Source of the DNA: DYQY01 sp964643725 | Lineage (GTDB): Bacteria > Margulisbacteria > Riflemargulisbacteria > GWF2-35-9 > DYQY01 | NCBI GenBank assembly: GCA_964643725.1 | Contig: CAZXTL010000032.1 | Coordinates: forward strand, 1-21,882 | Reading direction: 5' to 3' | DNA: 21,882 bases | Shown: piece after piece, positions 1-8,265 of the stretch | Layout: each line of letters starts with the position of its first letter | How positions within the stretch are numbered: the first letter of the stretch is position 1 | The notes under the pieces: generated by a model | Told to the model about the DNA's origin: nothing | The model's input: the letters and a program-made list of their open reading frames with translations, nothing else | The model's database searches: none | Position numbers and translations under genes: made by a program

Positions 1-27
1 GTTATATCTTAAAAGGAGGATTTATAA

Positions 28-1164
28 ATGTTTAAAAATTTATTTGATATATGGAAAGGTAAGGATTTTATTATACAAGTGCACGAGGATTTTGCTGCTA
101 TGTTGGAGCTAGCGGAAAAGATGTACAAAGAAGCTCAGTGGTATATTTTTGTTGAAGAAACAAGAGAAGATATGCATAACGAGATATATGCAATGGATAG
201 GGAGATAAACCAGCTAGAAAGAAAGATAAGAACAAGAGTGCTTGAGCATCTTGCCTTACAGCCTTCTGTTGATATTTCCGCATCACTTATAATGCTTAAT
301 GTTACTAAAGACGCAGAGAGGTTAGGCGATTATATAAAGAACGTTAGTGAAGCAAGGTCAATTCTTCAAGGACCAGTGGATCAGAAAATATTTAAAGAAT
401 TATTAGGTGATATTGATGATCAGATTACTGAGATGTTTGTTTCTGCAAAACAAGCTTTCATGAATTCTGATGAGAAGTTAGCTGAAAGTGTTGGGAATCA
501 GAAGAGGATATTAGCTAAGAAGTGTGAAGAAGTAATCCAAAATATAGCTAATAGTAAGATGAAGGTTCGTGAGGCAGTTGCCTATGCTCTTATTGCAAGA
601 TATTATAAGCGAATCAATTCTCATCTTGGGAATATTGCAACAACAGTTGTTCTTCCTTTTTCAGATATTGGATATTATTCTTTTAGAGAAACATCTAAAA
701 AGAATATAGTGCTAGGGCTTTGTACGGCTAATCGTTGCAGGTCGCAGCTATTTGAAGCTATTTTGCAAAACCTTGCTGGCGACAAGTTTAAGGTTATTAG
801 CGCAGGCACAAACATTACTTCAGTTCATCCTTTAGTAAGTAAAGTATTAGCTGAGATAAATATTAATGTAGAAAGACAGCTATCAAAGAAGATAGATAAT
901 ATGAATCCAGAAAAAGATGCCTTAGTTTTACTTGATGAGCATGGCAAGAAATCAGAGTATCATTTATCAGAGATTCATTCTGTTATTACTCTATGTGGTG
1001 GCGCAAGTGAAGTGTGTCCAATGTTTCCAGGAAAAATTCGCAGAGAGCATTGGCCAATCGATGACCCTGATAAACAAGGAACAGAGTCAGAGATAATCCC
1101 TTATTTTAGGATAGCCAGAGATGACATATATGCTAGAGTTAAGGAATATTTAACTAGAGTTTAG
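28..1164 (+). CDS. PhoU domain fused to thioredoxin-type arsenate reductase (ArsC) domain
   Basis: Cytosolic protein of 378 residues with two domains. Residues 1 to about 215 look like a PhoU helical bundle, the phosphate-uptake regulator fold: an ERLGDY motif follows a region typical of PhoU helix pairs, and a second KRINSHLGNIATTVV segment resembles the second PhoU motif. Residues about 225-378 match the low-molecular-weight phosphatase/ArsC fold. The P-loop CTANRCRS has C232, C237 and R238. A distal pair, C323 and C330, sits in VITLCGGASEVCP, followed by REHWPIDDP. These correspond to Cys10, Cys15, Arg16, Cys82 and Cys89 of thioredoxin-coupled ArsC, so arsenate reduction is plausible. About 20 extra residues lie between the P-loop and the distal pair compared with that family. 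A strong AGGAGGA site at 14-20 fixes the start. The gene converges on the antiporter gene with only 4 bases between stops. A phosphotyrosine phosphatase role is the alternative. Confidence 0.88.
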   Translation: MFKNLFDIWKGKDFIIQVHEDFAAMLELAEKMYKEAQWYIFVEETREDMHNEIYAMDREINQLERKIRTRVLEHLALQPSVDISASLIMLNVTKDAERLGDYIKNVSEARSILQGPVDQKIFKELLGDIDDQITEMFVSAKQAFMNSDEKLAESVGNQKRILAKKCEEVIQNIANSKMKVREAVAYALIARYYKRINSHLGNIATTVVLPFSDIGYYSFRETSKKNIVLGLCTANRCRSQLFEAILQNLAGDKFKVISAGTNITSVHPLVSKVLAEININVERQLSKKIDNMNPEKDALVLLDEHGKKSEYHLSEIHSVITLCGGASEVCPMFPGKIRREHWPIDDPDKQGTESEIIPYFRIARDDIYARVKEYLTRV

Positions 1165-1168
1165 TTAT

Positions 1169-2365
1169 CTAATTATCTGTAAAGTCTGTTTTCAATAGAT
1201 GTTTAGCTGAATATTTAATTCCAATAACTCCAAGTGGAGAAGTAAAGATTATAGCTAGTACTGCAATTGCTAGGATGGTACTTCCTTCTGCTAGTCCACA
1301 AGAAAGTGCTACGCCTCCAAGTGCTGCTTGAACAGTTGCTTTAGGAAGATAGGCTATCATGCAGAATATTCTTTCTTTTATGGTTAGGTCTGACCACCAG
1401 GTAGCAATGAGTACACCAAAAGCGCGGAAGATTAGTCCTATGGAGATAACCGCAAGACCCAAGAAGCCAGCTCCAAAAGCTACTTGAGGATCAACAGATA
1501 TTCCGATAAGTACAAATAAGATTATTTCTGCGATAACCCATATTTTAGATAATTTGTTCGCAATTTCATGAGCTATATTTTCTTCTTTTTCTAAGAGGAT
1601 GAACCCAATAGCCATGACACCTAAGAGGGCAGCACCATGTAGAATATTTCCTAAGTGTATAAGTGCAACAGAGATTACTAAAAGTATGAGCGTTTGTAGG
1701 GGTGCACGGATGTATTTATGGGTTTGCTGGAAGAACCAGACAAGAAATGTGCCTGCGAGGATTCCTGGGGCAATTCCTATAATAAGTGAAGTTGGTATTG
1801 AGAATAATGCTTTGAAGATGGAAATCGTTCCGCCGGTTGTTGCTATATATAAGAAAACAGAGAAGAAACTTATAGCTAAGACATTATCAGCAGAAGCACC
1901 TGCCAGAATGATGGTTGGTACTTCATTTCTTTTGCCAAAGCCATTATTTTTAAGATGAAGCATGGAGGGAACAACAACTGCTGGGGATACTGCTGACAAC
2001 ATAAATCCAGTTAAGCAAGACATTGACCAGGTAAAATGAAATATATAATGGAAGGCGATTGATAGGGCAATCCCCTCAAGAACAAAAGGCACAAAAGACA
2101 TTAGGATTGCTGTTCTTCCAGACTTTTCTAAAGTTTTCTTGTTTATTCCAAGTCCTGCCCTTAATAGGATTACTATAAGCGCAAAGGATTTCAGGAATGG
2201 TTCCAGTTCAAAAAGAGTAGGTGGTAGCGAACCTTTAAATAATTGTCCAATACAGATACCACAAGCAAGCATGCCAAGAATAGAAGGTAAACCGATTTTG
2301 GAAAAGACTTTTCCAGACAACCAACCGCCGATGAGAATTAGAGCAAAGAGTATTACTACAGACAT
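1169..2365 (-). CDS. CPA-family cation/proton antiporter (Na+/H+ exchanger domain)
   Basis: Integral membrane protein of 398 residues made almost wholly of hydrophobic helices, about 11-13 segments, with no cytosolic regulatory domain. The opening (GGWLSGKVFSKIGLPSILGM, then LLRAGLGI) and the middle (LSAVSPAVVVPSM, then AGASADNVLAI) match the Na+/H+ exchanger fold, and the length is normal for it. The paired acidic position, normally DD (electrogenic) or ND (electroneutral), reads D160-N161 here, so coupling chemistry or ion choice may differ. The gene lies 7 bases after the SulP gene in the same direction and has no convincing ribosome site of its own, suggesting an operon with translational coupling. 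An exchanger paired with a SulP transporter would fit recycling of Na+ used for anion uptake, but that is inference. The transported cation cannot be told from sequence. Confidence 0.87.
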   Translation of the reverse strand: MSVVILFALILIGGWLSGKVFSKIGLPSILGMLACGICIGQLFKGSLPPTLFELEPFLKSFALIVILLRAGLGINKKTLEKSGRTAILMSFVPFVLEGIALSIAFHYIFHFTWSMSCLTGFMLSAVSPAVVVPSMLHLKNNGFGKRNEVPTIILAGASADNVLAISFFSVFLYIATTGGTISIFKALFSIPTSLIIGIAPGILAGTFLVWFFQQTHKYIRAPLQTLILLVISVALIHLGNILHGAALLGVMAIGFILLEKEENIAHEIANKLSKIWVIAEIILFVLIGISVDPQVAFGAGFLGLAVISIGLIFRAFGVLIATWWSDLTIKERIFCMIAYLPKATVQAALGGVALSCGLAEGSTILAIAVLAIIFTSPLGVIGIKYSAKHLLKTDFTDN

Positions 2366-2372
2366 AGATTAG

Positions 2373-4010
2373 TTAAGCTAACATTGTTTTTGCATGCTCC
2401 AAAGCCTTATCAAAAGAATCAAAGATATTTGAAGTGTTTACTAAAGAAGTAAGGTGGTTTTTCTCAAACTCACTCAAAACAGATGGGCGAACACAAGATA
2501 AGACTATTTTAACTCCAGACTTTTTAAGTATTTTTAAGGTATCTTTTAGATTTTTTACGCCTGTAATATCGATAAATGTTACATATCTCATGCGGATTAT
2601 AAGTATTTTACTTTTTAGTCCAATTTCTTTAATTACTTCAGCATATTCTCTGGCTGATGCAAAGAATAATGGACCATTAATTTCATAGACAGAAATTCCT
2701 TTTGGTATTTCAGAATAATCCTCCAAAGGATCACTGTCTGTACTATTATTTGTTTCTGGATTGCTTATTTCAGACATGCGTTTCATGAATAAAAGGGAGG
2801 AGAGTATAACCCCTATTTCTATAGCCACAGTTAGGTCAACAAATACAGTTAGCAAGAAGGTAGTAATGAGTATAATAGAGTCAAATGCAGACCCTTTAAG
2901 GATAGAAATAAAAGAACGCCATTCGCTCATATTATAGGCTACAACAATTAAGATTCCTGCGAGACTAGCCATTGGAATAAGAGTTGCCCATTTACCTAAG
3001 AACAACATAATTAGTAGCAAGGTAATCGAATGAACAATGCCCGCGATTGGTGTTCGCCCGCCATTCTTCACGTTGGTAGCAGTTCTTGCAATAGCCCCAG
3101 TTGCAGGTATTCCTCCAAAGAAAGGGGTTACAATATTTGCTATTCCTTGAGCAATAAGCTCGGTATTTGAGCGATGTTTGCTTCCAATCATCCCGTCGGC
3201 TACAACCGCGGAAAGAAGTGACTCGATTCCACAAAGTAAGGCGATGGTTAGTGCCGGCGCAAAATATATACTGATAGTGCTTAAGTCTATTATTGGAATC
3301 ATAAATGAAAAAGTAGTAGGTATTTCACCAAACAAAGATTTAATGGTTAGTACTGGTAAGTTTAAAAATTTAACCGCTAAGGTAGTAAGTACTATTGCTA
3401 TAAAGGCGCCTGGTATTTTACCTGTAATTTTTTTTGAATTAATGGTTATGAGTATGGTTACAATCGTTAAGGTTACAGCGTAGGGGTTAAAGTTAGATAG
3501 GTTTGAAACATAAACGATAACTTTACCTATAAAGTCAGATGGTACATGCTGGATATTTAGGCCAAAGGCATCCTTAAGTTCAGTTGAGAAGATAACCAGA
3601 GCAATCCCGCTAGTGAATCCAACAATTAGTGGGTGGGGGAAGTATTTAAGGAGAACACCAAGTCTTAGTAGTCCAAAGATAACAAGAATTATACCGGCAA
3701 GAATAGTAGAGATTAATAGTCCATTAAGTCCATATTTTTCTACTATACCAAAGACAATGATAATGAAAGCACCTGTTGGTCCGCCAATTTGAACTCTGCT
3801 ACCACCAAGAAGTGAGATTATAAAGCCAGCGATGATTGCTGTTATTAGCCCTTTTTCAGGCGACACACCAGAAGCAACTGCAAAGGCAATGGCTAGAGGA
3901 AGCGAGACTACTCCAACAACTATACCAGCCATTATATCCTTAAGTATTTGTTTTTTACGGATACCTTCTTTTAATAGACTAAATAGTTTAGGGTTAAATA
4001 TATCTTCCAT
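2373..4010 (-). CDS. SulP-family inorganic anion transporter with C-terminal STAS domain
   Basis: Inner-membrane transporter of 545 residues, a normal length for bacterial SulP proteins. Residues about 20-410 carry the hydrophobic core with SulP hallmarks: DIMAGIVVGVVSLPLAIAFA, SLLGGSRVQIGGPTGAF, then GGIPATGAIARTATNVKNGGRTPIAG. Residues about 440-545 form a STAS domain; the loop that is phosphorylated in related domains reads DITG (D481-G484), so Thr483 is the candidate hydroxyl residue. Substrates in this family include sulfate, bicarbonate and dicarboxylates, and sequence reading cannot choose between them. It heads a two-gene operon with the antiporter. It diverges from carB, whose enzyme consumes bicarbonate, which makes bicarbonate an attractive but unproven substrate. 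The ATG at 4010 is the natural family start; the nearest GGAG is about 16 bases upstream, too far for a good Shine-Dalgarno site. Confidence 0.93.
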   Translation of the reverse strand: MEDIFNPKLFSLLKEGIRKKQILKDIMAGIVVGVVSLPLAIAFAVASGVSPEKGLITAIIAGFIISLLGGSRVQIGGPTGAFIIIVFGIVEKYGLNGLLISTILAGIILVIFGLLRLGVLLKYFPHPLIVGFTSGIALVIFSTELKDAFGLNIQHVPSDFIGKVIVYVSNLSNFNPYAVTLTIVTILITINSKKITGKIPGAFIAIVLTTLAVKFLNLPVLTIKSLFGEIPTTFSFMIPIIDLSTISIYFAPALTIALLCGIESLLSAVVADGMIGSKHRSNTELIAQGIANIVTPFFGGIPATGAIARTATNVKNGGRTPIAGIVHSITLLLIMLFLGKWATLIPMASLAGILIVVAYNMSEWRSFISILKGSAFDSIILITTFLLTVFVDLTVAIEIGVILSSLLFMKRMSEISNPETNNSTDSDPLEDYSEIPKGISVYEINGPLFFASAREYAEVIKEIGLKSKILIIRMRYVTFIDITGVKNLKDTLKILKKSGVKIVLSCVRPSVLSEFEKNHLTSLVNTSNIFDSFDKALEHAKTMLA

Positions 4011-4021
4011 CTTTATTTATT

Positions 4022-4049
4022 ATTCTACTCCAATCACTTATATATTCAA
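4022..4049 (-). promoter_or_regulatory. Candidate SulP operon promoter, near-leaderless
   Basis: On the minus strand TTGAAT (4049-4044) is followed after 16 bases by TAGAAT (4027-4022), with 11 bases to the SulP ATG. Transcription would start only a few bases before the start codon. The match is moderate in an AT-rich region. Confidence 0.35.
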
Positions 4050-4077
4050 ATTATGATAACTAGTTTTTTTTAATCAT

Positions 4078-4106
4078 TTTTCAATATTTTAAAAATGAGC
4101 TAAAAT
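4078..4106 (+). promoter_or_regulatory. Candidate carB promoter, near-leaderless
   Basis: TTTTCA (4078-4083), 17-base spacer, TAAAAT (4101-4106), then 9 bases to the carB ATG at 4116. An AGGA at 4111-4114 is too close to the start codon to serve as a ribosome site. The segment 4096-4110 matches 13 of 15 bases with 8247-8261 upstream of ttcA. Confidence 0.45.
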
Positions 4107-4115
4107 ATCTAGGAT

Positions 4116-7100
4116 ATGCCAAAAAGAACAGACATTCATAAAATACTCATTATAGGTTCAGGTCCAATTGTTATCGGCCAAGCATGTGAGTTTGATTATT
4201 CTGGTACTCAAGCAGTTAAATCATTAAAAGAAGAAGGTTACGAAGTTATACTTATTAACTCTAACCCAGCTTCTATTATGACAGACCCTGAACTAGCAGA
4301 TAGAACTTTTATTGAACCTATTACTCCTACAACCGTTGCCAAGATAATTGAAAAAGAAAGACCAGATGCTTTGTTGCCGACAATGGGCGGGCAAACAGCG
4401 CTCAATACTGCAAAAGCACTTTATGAAGATGGAACACTGAAGAAATTCGGAGTAGAGCTTATTGGTGCAAAATATGAAGCAATTAATAAAGCTGAAGATA
4501 GGTTTCTTTTTAAAGAGGCAATGAAGAAAATAGGTGTTGGTACTCCTATGTCTGACTTTGCTTATACTGTAGAAGATGCTTTAAGAATATCAGAAACAAT
4601 TGGCTATCCGCTTATTCTAAGACCTGCCTTTACTTTAGGTGGTACTGGTGGCGGGATTGCTTATAATAGAGAAGAGTTAATAGAGATAGTAACTAAAGGT
4701 ATTTACGAGAGTCCAATTAATCAGGTGCTCGTAGAGCAGTCAGTTCTTGGCTGGAAAGAGTATGAGCTTGAGGTAATGAAGGATAGTAAAGATAACGTAA
4801 CTATTATATGTTCCATAGAAAATTTTGATGCAATGGGAGTTCATACCGGTGACAGTATTACAGTTGCGCCTGCCCAAACACTAACTGATAAAGAGTATCA
4901 GAGGTTAAGAGATTATTCTTTGGCGATTATGAGAGAGATAGGTGTGGATTGCGGAGGAAGTAATATTCAGTTCGCGGTTAACCCTAAAAACGGTGATGTA
5001 ATAGTTATTGAGATGAACCCAAGAGTTTCACGTAGCTCTGCTCTAGCATCAAAGGCTACAGGCTTCCCAATAGCTAAAATTGCTGCAAAGTTAGCAGTTG
5101 GCTATACTTTAGATGAAATACCAAATGATATAACACAAGAGACACCAGCGTCATTTGAGCCTACTTTGGATTATGTAGTGACGAAGATTCCAAGATTTGC
5201 TTTTGAGAAGTTTCCAAATGCCGACAGCACACTGAATACCACCATGAAGTCAGTTGGTGAGGCAATGGCCATTGGTAGAACCTTTAAAGAGAGCATGAAC
5301 AAAGCCTTGAGGTCTATGGAGATAGGTCATTATGGGTTTGATAATAAGGGAACGATTGATAAGTCGCTTTTACTTGAAAAGCTTAGAGTTCCGAATGTGG
5401 ATAGGATTTATTATATTAAGGAAGCTTTTAGGCAAAACTGGAGTGTAGAGAAAATATATGACATTACCAAGATAGATCCTTGGTTTCTTGACCAGTTAAA
5501 AGAAATATATGACCTTGAACTAGAAATCGAAGTAACTGATGATATTTCTGCTGAGCTTTTATATAAAGCAAAACAATATGGTTTTTCCGATAATCATTTA
5601 GCTCAAATTATGGGTGTTAGTGAGGAAGATGTTCGGTTAGTTCGTAAAGAGATGGGGATAATTCCTGTATATAAAATGGTAGACACTTGTGCTGCAGAGT
5701 TTGTGGCAAAAACGCCTTATTATTATTCCTCGTATGACCAAGAAGATGAAGTTATTCCTTCTACTAGAGATAAGATAATGGTGTTAGGTGGTGGTCCAAA
5801 TCGTATAGGGCAAGGCATAGAATTTGATTATTGTTGTGTACACGCTTCCCTTGCTATTAGAGACAGAGGGTTGGAATCTATTATGGTTAATAGTAATCCA
5901 GAAACAGTAAGTACTGATTACGATATATCAGACAGATTGTACTTTGAACCACTTACGTTTGAAGATGTTATTGCAATTATTGAGAAAGAGAAACCAAAAG
6001 GGGTTATTGTACAGTTTGGTGGGCAGACGCCATTAAAGTTAGCGAATAGGCTACTTGAGGCAGGTGCTCCAATTATTGGCACATCTCCTAGGTCTATTGA
6101 TTTAGCAGAAGATAGAGAGCTTTTTGGTGAGATTGTTAATAAGCTTGGCTTAAAACAGCCAAATAATGGAATAGCAAGAAATATTAATGAAGCCATAACA
6201 AATGCTAAAAGAATAGGTTATCCAGTGGTTGTTCGTCCTTCCTATGTTTTAGGCGGAAGAGCAATGGAAATAGTATATGACGAGGAAGATTTAAAAAGAT
6301 ATATGACTTATGCGGTAGTTGCTTCTGAAGACAGGCCTGTGCTTATCGATTCTTTTTTAGATAATGCAATAGAAGTTGATGTGGATGCTATAGCAGATGG
6401 TACAGACTGTGTAATAGCTGGAATAATGGAGCATATCGAAGAAGCAGGTATTCATTCAGGCGATAGTGCTTGTATCTTGCCTACTCAGAATTTAAGTGAA
6501 AAAGTATTAAAGGATATTAGGATTCAAACAGCAGCATTAGCCAAAGAGTTACAAGTTATTGGGCTTATGAATATACAGTTTGCGGTTAAAGATGAGGACG
6601 TTTATATATTAGAAGTTAATCCAAGAGCTTCGCGTACAGTTCCTTTTGTTTCTAAAGCAAATGGAGTACAGTGGGCAAAGATGGCGACAAGGGTTATGTT
6701 AGGTGAGTCAATTAAGAGTCTAGGGCTAAAAGAAGTAACGGTTCCATATATTGCTGTAAAAGAGGCAGTACTTCCTTTTGCAAAGTTTACAGGTCAAGAT
6801 ACTATCCTCGGTCCAGAGATGAAGTCCACCGGTGAAGTAATGGGCATTTCTCCTTATTTTGGAAATGCTTTTGCTAAAGCGCAGATAGGTGCAGGCGAAA
6901 AATTCCCACTCAAAGGTACAGCGTTTGTTTCTGTTCATAATAAGGACAAAGAAGGGGTGGTTAGTGTAGTTGACGGTCTTATTAAACAAGGCTTTAAGAT
7001 AATTTCCACTAAGGGTACAGCTAAGTATCTTAGAGATAGAGGGTTTGATGTGCAAGAAATTTTGAAGGTACATGAAGGCAGACCTAACATTACGGATTTA

Positions 7101-7319
7101 ATGCTTAATAAAGAAATCGACCTAATTATTAACACGCCAATCGGTAAGCCAGCAGTTTCTGATGATAAATATATCCGTCATGCGGCTTTAAAATATAAAA
7201 TATTTACTGTTACAACAATCGCTGCTGCTAGAGCAGTTGTGGAAGGTGTTCGTAGTGCTAAGTATCATGAGAATCAAGTTAAGAGTTTACAAGAGCATTA
7301 CCTAGACATCGCTTATTAG
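4116..7319 (+). CDS. carB: Carbamoyl-phosphate synthase large subunit
   Basis: Cytosolic enzyme of 1067 residues, full length for CarB. It makes carbamoyl phosphate from bicarbonate, ATP and ammonia delivered from glutamine by CarA, feeding pyrimidine and arginine synthesis. The two homologous halves are evident: SGPIVIGQACEFDYSGTQA near residue 14 and GGGPNRIGQGIEFDY from residue 558 open the two pre-ATP-grasp regions, and the ATP-grasp stretches contain RPAFTLGGTGGG and RPSYVLGGRAMEI. The last ~130 residues form the MGS-like allosteric domain. No carA lies in the window, so the small subunit is encoded elsewhere. The start is the canonical MPKRTDIHKILIIGSGP; there is no usable Shine-Dalgarno site and the mRNA may be leaderless. 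No PyrR or attenuator structure was seen upstream. Confidence 0.98.
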   Translation: MPKRTDIHKILIIGSGPIVIGQACEFDYSGTQAVKSLKEEGYEVILINSNPASIMTDPELADRTFIEPITPTTVAKIIEKERPDALLPTMGGQTALNTAKALYEDGTLKKFGVELIGAKYEAINKAEDRFLFKEAMKKIGVGTPMSDFAYTVEDALRISETIGYPLILRPAFTLGGTGGGIAYNREELIEIVTKGIYESPINQVLVEQSVLGWKEYELEVMKDSKDNVTIICSIENFDAMGVHTGDSITVAPAQTLTDKEYQRLRDYSLAIMREIGVDCGGSNIQFAVNPKNGDVIVIEMNPRVSRSSALASKATGFPIAKIAAKLAVGYTLDEIPNDITQETPASFEPTLDYVVTKIPRFAFEKFPNADSTLNTTMKSVGEAMAIGRTFKESMNKALRSMEIGHYGFDNKGTIDKSLLLEKLRVPNVDRIYYIKEAFRQNWSVEKIYDITKIDPWFLDQLKEIYDLELEIEVTDDISAELLYKAKQYGFSDNHLAQIMGVSEEDVRLVRKEMGIIPVYKMVDTCAAEFVAKTPYYYSSYDQEDEVIPSTRDKIMVLGGGPNRIGQGIEFDYCCVHASLAIRDRGLESIMVNSNPETVSTDYDISDRLYFEPLTFEDVIAIIEKEKPKGVIVQFGGQTPLKLANRLLEAGAPIIGTSPRSIDLAEDRELFGEIVNKLGLKQPNNGIARNINEAITNAKRIGYPVVVRPSYVLGGRAMEIVYDEEDLKRYMTYAVVASEDRPVLIDSFLDNAIEVDVDAIADGTDCVIAGIMEHIEEAGIHSGDSACILPTQNLSEKVLKDIRIQTAALAKELQVIGLMNIQFAVKDEDVYILEVNPRASRTVPFVSKANGVQWAKMATRVMLGESIKSLGLKEVTVPYIAVKEAVLPFAKFTGQDTILGPEMKSTGEVMGISPYFGNAFAKAQIGAGEKFPLKGTAFVSVHNKDKEGVVSVVDGLIKQGFKIISTKGTAKYLRDRGFDVQEILKVHEGRPNITDLMLNKEIDLIINTPIGKPAVSDDKYIRHAALKYKIFTVTTIAAARAVVEGVRSAKYHENQVKSLQEHYLDIAY

Positions 7320-7364
7320 GTATTTCCCGGCGAGCATTAGCAAAAGTATTTTTAATTCAAAGTT

Positions 7365-7385
7365 GGAATAAATAGGATTTATTTC
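7365..7385. repeat. Imperfect inverted repeat upstream of the 262-residue gene
   Basis: GGAATAAAT (7365-7373) and ATTTATTTC (7377-7385) form 9-base arms with one mismatch and a 3-base loop. It is AT-rich and lies 54 bases before the next start codon. It could be an operator or chance in AT-rich DNA. Confidence 0.3.
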
Positions 7386-7439
7386 TTAAACAATCGATAT
7401 ATATCTAAAGACAATTAAGCATAAGCAGGGAGAAGCTAA

Positions 7440-8228
7440 ATGAAGCTTAAAATTATTGCTGTAAGAGATATATTTCTGGTTGAAATTCAGGGCAAGACGA
7501 TTGCAATAGAATTTAGCAAAAAAAAGTCATATGAAATATGTTCTTTTGATTATTTAACAAAGTCAATTAGAGTAGACCTTGGATATAAGAAAGGTCAAGA
7601 ATGTAGAAAGTATGTGATAGACGCTATTAACGAAAAGCTTAAGGTGAAAGATTACTTTCTGACTAAAGATGATGTGCAAAGATTTATTCTTCATAAGATA
7701 CATGTTTATTATTTAAAGCCATTAGAAAAATATATAAGAGAGATAATCACCTCAACGTTGTGCAAGATTGAATTAGCCGGTGAAGAGGTTGCCTTAACTC
7801 AGAACAGAAGAAGTGCAGGAGGTAAAAACGGAGGGAAACTTTCTGATAGGGGAGAATTGATTAGGTTTGAGATATTGTTGCGTATGCCAACAGAGTTTTC
7901 GGATGATTGTATGGCACAACGACGCGATATGGAGATTTTCACAGGCAGTAAGGCTATAGAACCAAGAGAAAGAAGGCGTTTTACTTTTATGTTGCATGCT
8001 TCGCCTATTGATTTTGATGATATTACAAAAGGATTTAAAAATGATTTCTTTTTAAGACATCACAAAAAAGGCGACGTTGATATGTTGGGAGAGAATATTA
8101 AATCATACATTGAGAAATCTAGTGTTCATGGGATGGCTATGTTTTTTGCGAGCACTAAGGGTGACTTCGATTTTTTGATTGAGGATTTAACAAAAGAGAT
8201 TAATAGGATAGCCAGAGAGAATAGCTAG
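7440..8228 (+). CDS. Uncharacterised 262-residue protein
   Basis: I do not recognise this protein. It is predicted soluble, with no signal peptide or membrane segment, and is rich in lysine, arginine and aromatic residues. Residues 1-45 look like beta strands (KIIAVRDIFLVEIQGKTIAI), 55-110 are probably helical, and a polar Gly/Arg/Lys-rich loop lies near 124-137 (NRRSAGGKNGGK). A basic EPRERRRF stretch occurs near residue 175-182, and the C-terminal ~50 residues look helical. The start is supported by AGGGAGA at 7427-7433, 6 bases before ATG, and by reading-frame integrity over its whole length. It sits between carB and ttcA on the same strand, separated from carB by 120 bases and from ttcA by 37 bases containing a candidate ttcA promoter. 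Nothing in the neighbourhood defines its function. Confidence 0.8.
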   Translation: MKLKIIAVRDIFLVEIQGKTIAIEFSKKKSYEICSFDYLTKSIRVDLGYKKGQECRKYVIDAINEKLKVKDYFLTKDDVQRFILHKIHVYYLKPLEKYIREIITSTLCKIELAGEEVALTQNRRSAGGKNGGKLSDRGELIRFEILLRMPTEFSDDCMAQRRDMEIFTGSKAIEPRERRRFTFMLHASPIDFDDITKGFKNDFFLRHHKKGDVDMLGENIKSYIEKSSVHGMAMFFASTKGDFDFLIEDLTKEINRIARENS

Positions 8229-8257
8229 TTATTTATTTAGTAATATTGAGTTAAAAT
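8229..8257 (+). promoter_or_regulatory. Candidate ttcA promoter, leaderless
   Basis: TAAAAT at 8252-8257 ends 8 bases before the ttcA ATG at 8266. The -35 position (8229-8234, TTATTT) is weak. No Shine-Dalgarno site is present. The surrounding 15 bases (8247-8261) nearly copy the carB promoter segment. Confidence 0.4.
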
Positions 8258-8265
8258 TTCTCATT

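Noticed and set aside
1599..1958. Open frame of 119 codons on the plus strand within the antiporter gene
   Set aside because: It is antisense to a clear membrane-protein gene with family motifs, and its product has no recognisable features.
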